Positions 35,531-47,820 of a stretch of DNA of 64,000 nucleotides are shown piece by piece. The notes beneath the pieces are model-generated. The model was not told the origin of the DNA. It worked only from the letters and a program-made list of their open reading frames with translations, and did no database searches. The translations under genes were made by a program, and so were the position numbers. Source of the stretch: Gnetum montanum (Eukaryota > Streptophyta > Gnetopsida > Gnetales > Gnetaceae); the NCBI GenBank assembly GCA_015680685.1, contig MNCI01037820.1:163837-227836 (forward strand), in the 5' to 3' direction. Numbering within the stretch: the stretch's first letter is position 1; the number at the start of each line of letters is the position of its first letter.

Positions 35531-37030
35531 GATGTGAAAATTTGGGTCATGAAACAAACCAATGCACAATGCCCCTAAAGAGAATGATTTGGTAAGTCTA
35601 TTGCCTAGGACATCTTGCTTATGGGTATGGCTAGCCTAAGAATAGTCTCAGTGGGTGAGAAAGTGTAACCGCTAATTTGTAAAAAAATCATTGGATTTGA
35701 AAATATTAAATTATTTTCAAACCAAAGTATTGAAGATGAAATAACTTAGAAAGATCAAAATATTAAAAAAAATGAAGCAAAGAAAAGAGAGAACTTAGCA
35801 TATTCATTAATGGCTACAAGTAATCATTGTGGTAGTACATAGTAGCTACAACAAGTAGCATCAAATAGCTTGTAGAAAACCACACCATCCAATAATGACT
35901 AATGGTAGCAACACAAACAAACATCCAATAGAGATCGATTTTAGGTAACAAAACTAACACCAAGTAGTCAGGTGCACATAGCAACAACACTAATATTAAA
36001 AGGAAGAAGATGTATAGGATGAGGAGATGGTGGGATGTAACACAAGAAGGAAAGGGAGAAGGGAAGAGGAAACAATTTCTCCTCTCTTAATGATTTCCTC
36101 TTCATCTATGTGTATGGGCTTTTATAACCCTTACATTCTTCTCCTCCTTATTTTTCTCTTAGGAAGTGTGGCATGGGTGCCATGTGTCTTACGAAGTGTA
36201 GCATGGGTGGCATGTGTCTTTAATGCATGGAAATTGGAGGTCAAAATCTTTACAACTAATCTCCATATATGCTTTGTGATCTCAATCTCCATATATGCTT
36301 TGTGATCTCAATCTCCTTGCTTTTCTCTATACTTGACACCTGCCCAAGTAAAAAATAAAATAAAATCAGTATTTATAAATAAAACCATAAGTTTCAATTA
36401 ACAGAGAAAGCACACACATACATTGCAACAGGTGTGATATTCTAGGTAGCAAGCAACCTAAGGTGTCCTTCAAAGGTCCTCCAATTATATGAGATAGAGC
36501 ATAGCCTAGGAATCTAAATTTATTATTACTAGCCTTTATCAAACCCATCAAAGATTGCCCATCACCTTAAATTCCCTTTTATTATCAAATAAAGGATCTA
36601 TTGCCAGGAATGGTTCTTCCTAAAATATGTGAAAAAACAACGCCGCCATATACCATATGCAAAAACATGAAATTGAATAAACAACAAAAACATGAAACTG
36701 AATAAACAACAAAAGCCAATTATGGTCATAGAGAATAGCAAAAGCAAAACATAAGTAACATCCATCCATGTATGGATGCACCTGAACCAGAGAAGACGTG
36801 AAGACGTGAACCATAGAAGCTCTGGAATGGAATGGGTTGGAAGAAGCAGCATTGCTTAATTTATGCAGGAAGTCACTTCAGATATCATTTCTTTACACAC
36901 AGAATTCATTATATAATATGAAACGCTAATCAGATCAAACAATTATAGAAGCAAGAAAAAATATCTAAACGAACTGACTGCACAAGAATTCAGATCTGCG
37001 AATACTATTTGTCTTTGTCCAGCATCGGTT
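35531..37030. other. Unassigned DNA inside split gag J
   Basis: No gene family is recognised. It contains a 30-bp tandem duplication (about 36165-36222, AAGTGTGGCATGGGTG) and a 27-bp tandem duplication (about 36257-36312, TCTCCATATATGCTTTGTG), plus TTTTATAACCC near 36119. This may be a degenerate LTR or the upstream flank of the lectin copy. Confidence 0.4.
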
Positions 37031-37032
37031 CT

Positions 37033-37890
37033 CCACCAGACAGAGAGTCCCCATTGCCGCTGCTGCTGTTGCTGCTTGTGCTGGTGAGCTCAGCGGATGC
37101 ATCTTCCGTTAAGCGATACTAGCGGAACTTCTCCTCATTTGAAGTAGCGGATGTAAACGATCCAGTCTACATGCCAACAGGCGCACAATCCACGTCCAAC
37201 ATCCAGTTCGGGGCCCTGCAGATAACTCCCAATTCAACAAACAAAAAAATTCTCAAAGCCGAACCTCAGCGGTAGAATGCTTCTGAATACCGGATTTCAC
37301 AGGGTCCAGTCTTTCAACACAACATTTGTGCTCAACATAACTCTTGAGCCCAAGGGCGCCAAAGGCGGTGAAGGGGTTGCATTTACCATCTGCAACTTGC
37401 TTGCAGACCTTCCCCAAAATAGCTACTGCCAATTCATGCGTTTGTATAACCCTTCCACTGATGGGGATCCCAGTAATGGAATTGTTGCAGTGGATTTTGA
37501 CACGTTCCAGTCTGGGGATTTTGATCCGGATGATAACTATGTTGGAGTGGAGGTTCATAGCATCAGGTCTGTGAAAACTTTATCCCTAAAACTCAGAAAC
37601 ATCACCATCAAATCCGACCAAGATGTGTTCTCCTGCATTACCTACAATGGCAGCTCCAGGAATCTACAGGTTTTTGTGGGTTACGTGGAAGCTGATATGG
37701 GGCAAACCCGATGATCTCCATGGTGCTTGATCTGTCCGGGAATCTGTCTCGGACTGTGTACTTTGGATTCTCCCAATCCACGGATCATCGAGCAGAGCTT
37801 AATTTTCTCAAATCCTGGAATATTATGGTGGGGGAGTTGTTGTTGAGGTTTCTGTGGGATAAGAAAAATCAATCCCGCCCTTCCCTGTTT
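37033..37890 (+). pseudogene. L-type (legume) lectin-domain pseudogene
   Basis: Intact relatives are the carbohydrate-binding ectodomains of L-type lectin receptor kinases, or soluble lectins. A signal-peptide-like PLPLLLLLLLVLVSSADA starts at 37051 without a visible in-frame ATG. It is followed by NFSSFEVADVNDPV, GALQITPNSTN, FNTTFVLNITLEPKG, GEGVAFTICN, GIVAVDFDTFQSGDF, VGVEVHSI, then VLDLSGNLSRTVYFGFSQST and NFLKSWNI. The Asp in VDFDT and the later N/D residues correspond to the metal-binding face. Defects: an in-frame TAG near 37127, a frameshift near 37250, and another near 37705. No transmembrane or kinase part follows; an unrelated GC-richer sequence begins at about 37862. No intron is needed within the domain, which is normal for this family. 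Confidence 0.85.
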
Positions 37891-38246
37891 TCCCCCGTAT
37901 TTCCGGCAGCATTCACCTCCATCTGAATCGGATTCACCGAAGAGAAAGAACTCTANGTGCTCTCTCAGTACGGTATGGGTGGTACTGCTGCCGTACTACC
38001 GTGATGTTCGCGCCGGTGCTACCGTGATGTTTGCGCCGATGCTACGGAGGCTCTGCAGACGATTAGGGTTTCAGGGGAGAATGAGAGGTCGGGATTTTCG
38101 GTGCCTCGTGTCTGTTTTCGAAACTTTTTCATCGGAGTAGAGCTATTCGTAGAGTTCTTTCTCTTCGGTGAATCCGATTCAGATGGAGGTGAATGCTGCC
38201 GGAAATACGGGGGAAAACAGGGAAGGGCGGGATTGATTTTTCTTAT
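37860..38246. repeat. 96-bp perfect inverted repeat next to N bases
   Basis: Arm 37860-37955 is the exact reverse complement of 38151-38246, with a 195-bp spacer. A single N at 37956 touches the left arm and the long N run starts at 38247, touching the right arm. The spacer contains a short tandem repeat (CTACCGTGATGTT(C/T)GCGCCG). The segment is GC-richer than its surroundings. ATG-led frames in the arms (MEVNAAGNTGENREG) resemble the start of an unknown retroelement ORF. Confidence 0.85.
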
Positions 38247-38494
38247 NNNNNNNNNNNNNNNNNNNNNNNNNNNNNNNNNNNNNNNNNNNNNNNNNNNNNN
38301 NNNNNNNNNNNNNNNNNNNNNNNNNNNNNNNNNNNNNNNNNNNNNNNNNNNNNNNNNNNNNNNNNNNNNNNNNNNNNNNNNNNNNNNNNNNNNNNNNNNN
38401 NNNNNNNNNNNNNNNNNNNNNNNNNNNNNNNNNNNNNNNNNNNNNNNNNNNNNNNNNNNNNNNNNNNNNNNNNNNNNNNNNNNNNNNNNNNNNN
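38247..38494. other. Assembly gap (N run)
   Basis: An unbroken run of N. ORFs spanning it should be ignored. Confidence 0.99.
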
Positions 38495-39170
38495 GTCCAT
38501 CTATAATATGCCTTAGTAGTCCTAGTTGAGAGAAGTCATGTCCTAGACATCTATGCAACAAAGAATACTATCTACTCAAGGTTGCATCAAAGGATTCTTG
38601 GGTGTCCTAATTCCATTTTTAAATTTATTTTCTCAAGTTAGATACTCTAGAGTACATTTGGTATTTGTCATTGAATATTTCTAGCACAATACTCTATTAC
38701 TTGATATATTCTATTTCTAAGAACTAGTACCAATTTTTAGCTTCCTCAATGAGTGCTCTTGGGAAGATCTTTAATTTCTACATTTCATTCTTAATGATCT
38801 ACAAGTCGTAGGTATCGTTGAAGGCTTAAAAATAATGCTACATATTAGCATTGTTGTTTCCTTCAAACCTAGAGATATTGTTCATGTCCAACTGTTTGAT
38901 TAAGTTATCCCTTTGATACTTGGTTGGTCTATACACTATCTCTCTAACATTAATCATACTTCTAGTAGCAATTAGAGGTTCATCATGATCATCTCTTTTG
39001 GCATGGTCCCTATCATGATCAAGTTCACTTCAATGCAACCTGCTACATCTTCCTTCATGTCCATATCCCATTTCTTAGTCTCATCCATCATATCTTTTTT
39101 TGTCTCCATGATAGTGACATCCCATTCCAAAATATCATGACAAATGTCAAATAGAAGTAACATTCAACAT
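38495..39170 (-). pseudogene. Gag fragment J, N-terminal and core part
   Basis: The reverse strand carries the Retrotrans_gag core of the A/B type. The clearest blocks are MLHRCLGHDFSQLGLLRHII near 38560-38500 and the LDMNNIS-like segment near 38885. It is highly decayed. Together with 34690-35530 it forms one gag split by about 3 kb plus a gap. Confidence 0.65.
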
Positions 39171-40842
39171 TATGCTTAAAGAATGGAATAGTAAAAATGT
39201 AGAAGAAAATGAAAAGTATGCTTTATTATGTGAAAATAATGTATCTGTGTTATGCTTTAAGGGTTTATTTCGATTATAATAATGAGTATCTAGATCATCT
39301 TAATAGAGATGCTCATTATTATAACATGCTCTTTTGTATTTCATTATAACTTGCTCTTTTGGAACATATTATAATAATTACATCATATGATAAGGAGCGA
39401 TACCATATTTGTTATGGAATGACTCCATCTAGAAATGGGAGCATCACAAACTACCATCCTTATCTTTCATTCATCCTCAAACAAGTCTAGGTTAATGATG
39501 TTTCTCCATGCTTTAATGTTTCCTTCACACTCTAATGTTTTGATTTATCCTTTTTGAATGGAATTGAATATTTTAAAATTCTCTTACTTATTCTGAAAAT
39601 AAAATATAAGTGAGAAAAATATTTATAAAAATAAATCTTATTTTATCAATACTTACCTTCACCATTAGGTAATGAAAAGAGATGAATTAAAGGTTTACCA
39701 ACCACCAATCACCAATTCTAACTAACACAAAGTACATCTCATATCTCATTACCCAAGTGAAGGTTTTGCAATTCCTTTAACCCACTTATATTACCCAAAA
39801 TATTTTACATAACTAATTTAAAAATATAACTATTCATATGTTAAGAACAAACATTAGATACTTGAGTTATACTGAATTCGCTCTTAATGCTCTTAAGGCA
39901 CAATTTAAGGGATGGGATTAAAAACTAATTTTTGGAACTGTGCAAGATAGATTTGACTCTGTCATTATTTCCAAGAGGTTAAAATCTACAAGAAATAACT
40001 CTATGTTTACCAAAAAGGCTTTCAGGATCAAAAGTTATGGGCTTCCAAAGTTTGGAGTTTGGGCATGAAGCTTAAGACTTTTCAAGAGTCTTTAGGACCA
40101 ACGTGCTTAATTACATGATGTTTAGTTTTCACACTATCAGGCTACCACTTTGACTAGTTTGGTCAAATTTAACCAAGAACATAATTTAAATTTAAATTTC
40201 AAAATTCAAATTTAAAGTTAAATTTTTCTCACCTTGGGAGGTTAGGATCATTGATATCCGTGAGTACTAGGAAAGGTCAGAATCATCAACATTGGTAGTG
40301 TTCACAACCATTAGCGGAGCTAAGGATCATAGGTGTTGGTAGTTTCTGTGAGCATCATTGGTCTAGACCTTTACAAAATGTAGAACAATGACTGTAGTGA
40401 TGACGGTGATAAAAAAGGTGATAAATATGTGGTGCACAGGTGAAAATAGGTGACAACAAGTGATGGAACAAGGACACATTTATTGTTGGGTGGTAGCATA
40501 AAGAAGGATTTGTGTTGCATGCAAAGAACATTCTTGGTGGCCATAGAGATGCTAAAAGCCATAACATGGTTAGAGTTTATGTGTAAAACTCTAACATGGT
40601 ATTAGAGCTAGTAAAACCATCAAAGGTGTTAAAAGGTCATAGCATCCTAACTGCTAAAGATATTAAAAGAACCAACAAAAGTACAAGATTTTAGGTTAAA
40701 ATTACATAACCAAATTGGAGAAAAATGTCTAATGAATACAAGCCTTATGAATCATGAAAGAGAAAGAGAAGGAGAAGTTGAATGAAGATAATAGAGAGAA
40801 TGATCTATAAGTCATGGGAGCTTGGTAATGTAAGACTAAAAT
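39171..40842. other. Gene-free AT-rich stretch
   Basis: I see no family motif, LTR end or RNA gene. AT-rich words such as AAATTTAAATTT occur near 40190-40225. Confidence 0.5.
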
Positions 40843-41748
40843 TGATGAGTGGTGGAAGGTACACCTATGTCCAAACATACAAATCACAAAGTGTTCACGT
40901 ATGATCTAGTCGAATTCCATAGACTCTCTAGTTTTTGGTGCACTTGTCTTCTAGGAAGTGAATCTTGCCCTAAAGGTCATTCGTTGTCTTCCCAATTACA
41001 CTTGTGAAGTACAAAGGTATGGTTAAGTGTAATTGAGGCATATGATTTTTATCATTTTATGTTTTATGATTTTGATGCTTAAAGAGAGATAAAGTAATTT
41101 AATGACTATTTCAATTTAGCTAACTAATTGATCTCTGACTAGTCCTAACATAATCATTCGGTCCCACTTTTCATACACATCCTGAATGCACATATCCACT
41201 TCTAGGTTATTAAGTGCTACGCTATTGGACACAACAAGCAATAACGCTACTGGGATTACCAAGTGAATACATGTTAATTCAAAGTGATCATACTTATGTA
41301 TTTAATCTATATGGTATATATCGCTTATTTACTCAATTAGCTTAATTACTGGAAATCATTGAATAAATTACTGAAAGCATTAAATGCTTGAATAAAACAT
41401 GTAAGCTATCTAGAATGTTGCAAGGTTTATCAAGAAGCTTGTCTTTATTACCACACACATTATTGTGCTTAGGTACAACAAAGCTTGAATAAAGATTCGT
41501 ACACTCAATGACTCTTGTTGTGGGCACTTAGGAAAATATTCTAACTTTCGAATAAAAAAACTACAAGAGCTTTATGACACTATGATTGACTAATGCCATA
41601 AATGCAACTAGTGATCATGTATTTATAAGTAAGGGTAGACCCTGTGTCGAAGGGGCTATGTCAATGCATGAAATAATGTGTTAATGAGGCCCAGTCGATA
41701 GGGCCTAGTTGATGAGGCCTCATCAACATGACCACCTGTCACTCATCA
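40843..41748 (-). repeat. Element F 3' LTR
   Basis: This 906-bp LTR starts TGATGAGTGGTGGAAGGTAC and ends CACTCATCA on the plus strand. A reversed TATA box (ACTTATAAATAC) lies at 41619-41630. Paired TCGATAGGGCC/GTTGATGAGGCC words lie between it and the LTR end. Confidence 0.88.
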
Positions 41749-41762
41749 CACCCCCATGACTA
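41749..41762 (-). other. Element F polypurine tract
   Basis: AGTCATGGGGGTG on the minus strand abuts the LTR start TGATGAGTGACAGG. Confidence 0.8.
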
Positions 41763-42019
41763 AATGAAAACTTGTCCACAAGTTCTTTACAAAATTGGAA
41801 AGGCATGGGATTACTAACTAATGCTAGACTTAACAAATTGACTTGACAAAATTGAGTATCCAAGTGTACAAATCAATACATTACAAAAATTGTGGTGTTC
41901 ATCTCATCAAATTAAATACCATGACATGACTACATAAAAATCTAACAATACATCCTCTAATAGTGCAAAGGTGATAGAGAAGATTAGACAATTTCAAGCA
42001 ATGGAGGTTCTTGGGGCTC

Positions 42020-44900
42020 TGAAGGACCTTCGTTAGCTTTAGGCACGTGTGATGGCTAAGGTGGCTACGGCTATCTTCTTGTTGCTACAACTTGTGATGG
42101 GAGGTGAAAAGCATCCAAAAATGCTTTCATTTCCTCCTCCTTACTATTGGCATTGTGCATGGTCCATGTAGCTTTGCCAATGTGAATTGGTACAAGCACA
42201 TCCCAAGGACAAGGAATTACTAAGTATAGCTCCTAGACATTGATGAACCAGGTAGCGAATTGCTTACATTTGATATCTAACATCCTGGCTTTGCTCTGTA
42301 GCTCTTATTAATCATTCATCCTCTTGGCTAGGTTATCAAGGGTTAATCATTAATTAATGAATCATGTCCTGAGAACTTCAAGTCCATAATTTTCTATCTC
42401 AAGCTTTTTCTTTGTGTCCTTATGGTGCTTGAACTCAACCTCGTATAGTAAGTATGAGCTGGCCACCTTCTTTTCGAGTTCTAACAATGGTTGTCCAACA
42501 GTTAGCATCACCAAGTTCACATAGTAGATATTGGTTAGTTCCATATACTCTATCATTTTTTCAATTTTCAACTCCTTCAAGTAGATCTTTGCTCTATTAT
42601 AGCCATCTATTCCATCAATGACGTACTACTACACCTCTCTTCCTTGCTGGAGTTACTGGAGGGCCTCATTTACTTTTGCTTTAGCCATTTGAATATGCTT
42701 CTCATTCACTTCCTTCTATAGGCTAACTTGATTTCTATAGTGATTTTTAACTTGTTCAAATTTGAGGACCTCATTTTTTCAAGCAACAATCTTAATGGTA
42801 GATTTCTGGTGTAAAGCTCAAACTTCTTCCATAGAAAAATTACAATTCTCCATGGTCAATATCCTTAATTTTGTGTTTACCCTGGCAAGTTGCTCCTACT
42901 ATTGATGAATGAATTTATGCATTTGTTATTTTTGTGCATCAACATTGCATAGGCAAGGATTTTCTATGGTTAGTGATTTATTTTCTTAGTGTATCTAAAC
43001 AAGTCTTTCTGAACTGAGTAGGTTTTTGCTTTTTCTATGGACTGGTTGAAGATGGCCATCACTATTTCCTCTTTAGTTTGTTTTATTCATTCTTGAAGTT
43101 GCTAAAAAGCTTCATCTTTAGTTATTACTAGGTTGAAGAGTGTGGGATTAGAAAAATGGTCATGTAGTTCAACAAATTCCATAGCCAAGCATTGGTTTTA
43201 TGCTTGAGTAGGTTCAAGTTGCCCTTCTAGGATGATGCATTTAACCTTTGCTTCTAGTATCTCTGACTAGGTTGCAGTAATGTTATCTGGAAAATCGAAG
43301 ATATCCAGAATTGGTTGCCTAGTTCCCACTAGTTAATCTAGCAACTCTTCATGTTGTGCTACATTTAATCTTCCATTGACCATGCCTACAGACATCTACA
43401 CATCTTAAAGTGTAGATATGTCTAGCATAGATGTCATAGATGTATTAAGCACTTCTACAATTTGGTCAGTAACTACTTTAGTAGCAATCTCCTACCCTTG
43501 GTGCTACCTCACCAATACAATTGTTCCCTCATCCTCATCCAAGCATATTAAAAAAGACACAACATTTCTAGAGATTTCTGGGAATAAATGGTGTTGAGAT
43601 AGAGACACCATCACATCTCAAGCACTAGGATTCAATCTTGAGAGCAACTGCATTCATTGGGTAGAGAATATTAGTTCACTTATTTCCATCTGGCTAATTA
43701 TTTGAGCCACCTCGTTAAGGTGGCTCATCATAGGTTGATATACAGATCGGTCTCCATGACTTGTTCTTGCATATTGCTCCTACTCACACAAGAGCTTTTC
43801 TTGAATTTCATGCAAGCACTCAATGACTATGTAAACCTCTATTGTTGTTTCTTGAGTAGCTGGTGAAGGTAGCGACTACTACTCCCCTTTCTTTAGACAT
43901 AACAGGTGTCTTTTTCTTCATCATTTCAGACCATGAGGCGATAGCACCATGCTTGATTATGTCGTTTGCATAGCGAATGATCCTTGTTCTTTTATAGAGT
44001 TCCTGGATAAGGCATGAGAAAGGCAAGGTATTCCTTCCATGTTCATTTTCATTGAAGCATTTCTCGATTTCTAAATAGATCAATTGTGGAAGGTTCGCTA
44101 AAAATCTCTTACTTAGAGTGATGCATGCTAGGGTGGAAAAGGTAGTGACCTTTTTGGGCCTTACTATTTCATTGACGTGATAGGTTGCTATCTTGAAGTA
44201 TATGCATTCCATAGGTGTGAGCATGCCGAACTCCTTATGGTTGAATTTTTAACACCAGTAGGTCCACTCCTTTTTGGCCTTAGCATTATCTTGTGTAGAA
44301 AGCTATGCCAATTGTGTCTCAAGATTAGGTGACCCTAGAGTTTGTGTGATAGCCTCAGCTGAGTAGGACACTTAAATGTCTTTGATCTACACTATGGATC
44401 CTACCTTTCTGTTGTTTTAGAAGAGGTACATCTCTCCCATGTACCACTCCCCATTGGAAGTAATGATTGGCCACATGGGAGAGATTTGTAGTTGTATTTT
44501 CACCTCTATTGGAGCATGCTCTAAAAATGGCCCAAAGTTTAGTTTCTAGAGAATTGAGCATTAGATATCACGGGGCCTAATGGTATCAAGTCAAGCTTGT
44601 GTTAGTGTGACTTGAAGCCTTGGCATGGGTCCTAATGCTTCCCCACGCTACGATTGTTCTATTGCAACTTTTTCTTCAAGAATCTATCAAACAAATTCCA
44701 CTTTGGATTCCTCTCAAAGAGGTCTCATTGCATGGGTTTCCTTTAATAGATCTTGGGCCTGATCTTATTGGCCCCTTCCAATTCTAGGCCATTTCTCCCT
44801 TGGTTAAGAAGGTTCTCCCTCCTATGGCCATTTTGGTATTGGCACCATCTGTAATCACAACATGACCATGGGTTAGTAATTATTATGTAACATGAAATGA
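42020..44900 (-). pseudogene. Element F env-like 3' ORF
   Basis: Same protein type as in B. The best-preserved part is a 134-codon open segment (44224-43820). It contains IYFKIATYHVNEIVRPKK, LANLPQLIYLEIEKCF and LPFSCLIQELYKRTRIIRY, which resembles the putative plant transposon domain of Athila env-like ORFs. A coiled coil follows (42580-42362: LKIEKMIEYMELTNIYYVNL, YEVEFKHHKDTKKKLEIE) and then the C-terminus near 42020. Stops and frameshifts break other parts. No signal peptide or membrane span is seen. Confidence 0.78.
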
Positions 44901-46860
44901 TTGGGATAGCTTATCTTCTTGGAATAGTTACACTTGGCTAAGTTGTGCTTATCATTGTATTTATTAATCCTTTAGAGAAGTTAGAAAAAGTTTCAAAAAA
45001 TTTCATCAAAAGCCTTAAGGTTTGCATCCCCCATGATTAAGAGCTTACTTTTGGTAGTTGCAAGATCAAAGAACGGAGTGATTAGGACAAATAGTTGGAA
45101 AGTTATGGGCTCTAAAAGGTTTTGGGATTGGAAAAATGGCAAAATTCCCCTCTTGTTATGAAGCAAATGACAAAAAATTTTCAAAGTAAGCAGTGGTATT
45201 TATAGAATTTTTAGCATGCATCAATGGGGCCTAGTCGATGGGGCCCAGTCAATGGGGTCAATTGTGTTGACTAGGCCTTGTTGCCCACCATTGACTTTGG
45301 TTAAACTTCCAAAATACAAGTTATTGAGTGAAATTGGGGTCAAATGGAAGCCCAAAAAGCCACAAACCTGATGAGAATAATAGAAGAGGCCGTTGAAGCT
45401 TAGAAAATCGAGAAGATTGAGAAAATGGTTTCAATAATGAATTTAATGAGAGTTTAAGGAGCATAGAGTGGGATACACAACGGAATATGTGAAAGCTAGG
45501 ACTGTAGCAATGTCTAAGGGAAGGGACTTAACTATTCAAACCAAGAGATATGCAAGTGGATCCTCCTCCCCATAACAAGCACATGCCCTTTTTGCCCTTG
45601 CATAACCTCAACTAAGGAGTTCGTGGACCTTACAATCCATTAATGATCATGAAACATTGAGGACCAACTAGAAAGAATCTATCCAAGAATTCCAACATAT
45701 CAAACTAAGACTTTGAGCATAACATAGAAACTAGTAGTAAGATGATTGATGGCAACATAGATGGATGACTAAGAAGGTGCAATGGAATCCCAAATTGAGG
45801 TCATAAGAAGTCCCTTGTGAAATTTTTTTTTAGAAGAACTTGAGAAGATCCATTCTTAGTCTAGAATAAAACCAACTACTTTTAGTGACTTTGCATTGCC
45901 ACTCCAAGACTAATCCACCCCCTTGAGACACAAGAGTGCACCCACAAAACAACCACCATTCCATAAAAAGAAGAAAATAATAGGAAGTGAGAGAGGACCT
46001 TAGCTAGAGGGGACCTTTAGGCATGGGTAACATGTCTTTCTAGTCCCATATAGCTAGTGCTTGTAGCCAATTTATTTATCTAAGGAGTGTCCTTTGAATT
46101 CCTATCATGTTTTTTTCTTTTTGGATGGGAACCACACCATGGAAAGACTTTATTTGACTTTTTGTTATTGGTCAAAATGGCATGGTAAGAAGCTCATGAA
46201 AACACAAAAGCACTCTAATAATTAGAAGAGTACAAAGAGTGAGTCCCATTAAAGTCACATCCTATACAAATCTTTGAATCCTTCCTAATTCCAGAAACTA
46301 CCAAGGTTACCAATTTATTGAAAGTTTCTTTAATGAAAGGGACTTCAAACTTCTAGAATAACGAAAACCATAGAGTTTATGAATTGGTGGATGATGTGGA
46401 CTCACTGCCTATTTCATGAAAGATAAATTGGTTCATAGTCATCAAACATCAAAATTCAAAAATACAGACAAGACATTGACAATCACAACATTAAGCACAA
46501 ACCATCATTAGTAAACAACAATAGTGGCACCATATCCTGCAGTAACAAAGCACTTTTATTAGCAAAAATAATGAAAAATGACACATAGAAATACAATAAA
46601 GTAAAAAATATAAAAAATTATAAAATACTCAAGAAATATAAAACATGGTAACGATGTTGTAAAAGAAAAATTAAGAAAATGGATAAAAATCAACAAAGTG
46701 TAAAATGAAAATGTGTAAAAAAAAGGTGAAAAACAAAAAACAAAAAGAAAAGGGTGAAAAACTAAGGAGCCATGTAGATGGATAGCAGGGATGGCCATCT
46801 CCCCCATGACTAAGTTGGAAGGAGGAGATCTAAAAAATTGAACGTGGTTGTCCATCCATT
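44901..46860 (-). other. Element F post-pol spacer
   Basis: Noncoding, with blocks shared with A, B and C: GTGGATCCTCCTCCCCATAA near 45556 and AGTCATGGGGGAGATGGCC (minus, about 46793-46812). It gives the uninterrupted version of the site where C inserted into B. Confidence 0.7.
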
Positions 46861-47040
46861 AAGGTAGTTGTTGCACTTGCTTGATTGGGTTCATGAAAAG
46901 GTTTCACCTGTTGGATGTTGATCAACTACTTTCTATGTGGGCTCTATGTAGTGACTGAAAATGTTGGTGGCTGGAAACATTGAGAGGTTGTCGGATGAAT
47001 AGTTTTTACCCTAGATCCATGTGAGGGTTGTGTTGGATAA
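46861..47040 (-). pseudogene. Element F tail of pol
   Basis: A short minus-strand frame (SATTTLMDGQP) corresponds to the last residues after the integrase in B (VDNTLMDGEPH). It is a fragment only. Confidence 0.5.
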
Positions 47041-47532
47041 AAGAAATGGAAACGAGGAACCCTGAATGGTTTGGTCGATTAGACAAAGAATTAGTCAGTG
47101 TAACTTAACCTGTCGTAAATGTGCAATGCATAAACGATCTTTGTAACACAATATAATAATTATTAAATGCAATGAAACAAAAAATGATGTAAAATGCAAT
47201 GATAATGAGTAGGAATATAAAGCAAACTGGAATTAGAAAATGCACCACCTTAAGATTGCGACTTTAGTTTGTTGAGATGGATACAATTGGTTACGCAACA
47301 CTGGGAAGCACAGAGATCCCAAAGGTAACCAGAATGTTCAAGGTAAGTTGCCTATGTACTAGAACATGGACTCAAAAGCCAACAAGGTAAAGTTCTTGCT
47401 AACTAGGAGATTTTTCAATTTGCTAACCCTCTGAATTGCTAATTGCTAAAATGCCAACCAATGCCAACAATGCTCAAAATTTCCCAAAATTGCCAACCAA
47501 ATTTTTGCCCACCCTTTGAGCATTGCTTGTTA

Positions 47533-47545
47533 GGGTATTTATAGG
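47533..47545 (-). promoter_or_regulatory. Candidate LTR TATA box
   Basis: CCTATAAATACCC on the minus strand resembles the TATA boxes of the other LTRs in this window. Confidence 0.5.
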
Positions 47546-47800
47546 ACCAAGAGCATGTGAGAAATGAGGCTTAGATGACATATGTTTTGGACCCACAAAA
47601 TGCTAACGTGTCCATACTGTAGGAACATGCAAAGATGGTCGTGAACTTGTCACATTTCAATTATGCTACCGAAACTGGAGATGCTAGAATCAAATAAGCC
47701 AATGATGCAGATGAGGAATGAGGCACACTAAAGTAGCGTAGCTGCCTACTATGTTGTGCTACACTATGTAGCGTAGCATGTCAGCCTAGCATAGCATCTT

Positions 47801-47820
47801 GCTACGCTATGTAGCGTAGC
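47801..47820. repeat. Hairpin repeat (GCTACGCTA stem)
   Basis: A perfect 9-bp stem with loop TG. A related TGCTATGCTA stem with loop CA lies at about 47945-47966. It represents a family of palindromes scattered from 47.7 to 58.2 kb. Confidence 0.85.

Larger units (their letters stand above)
40843..47040 (-). mobile_element. Element F: 3' half of an Athila-like element
   Basis: Minus-strand order from the right: pol tail (about 47040-46860), post-pol spacer, env-like ORF, polypurine tract and 3' LTR (40843-41748). Gag and most of pol are absent, and the element is cut at about 47.04 kb by the LTR-like DNA of another family. The order is identical to that of element B. Confidence 0.85.

Noticed and set aside
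36027-36305. Small host membrane protein
   Set aside because: The hydrophobic run comes from a tandem duplication (AAGTGTGGCATGGGTG) and T-rich DNA, with no homologous family recognised.
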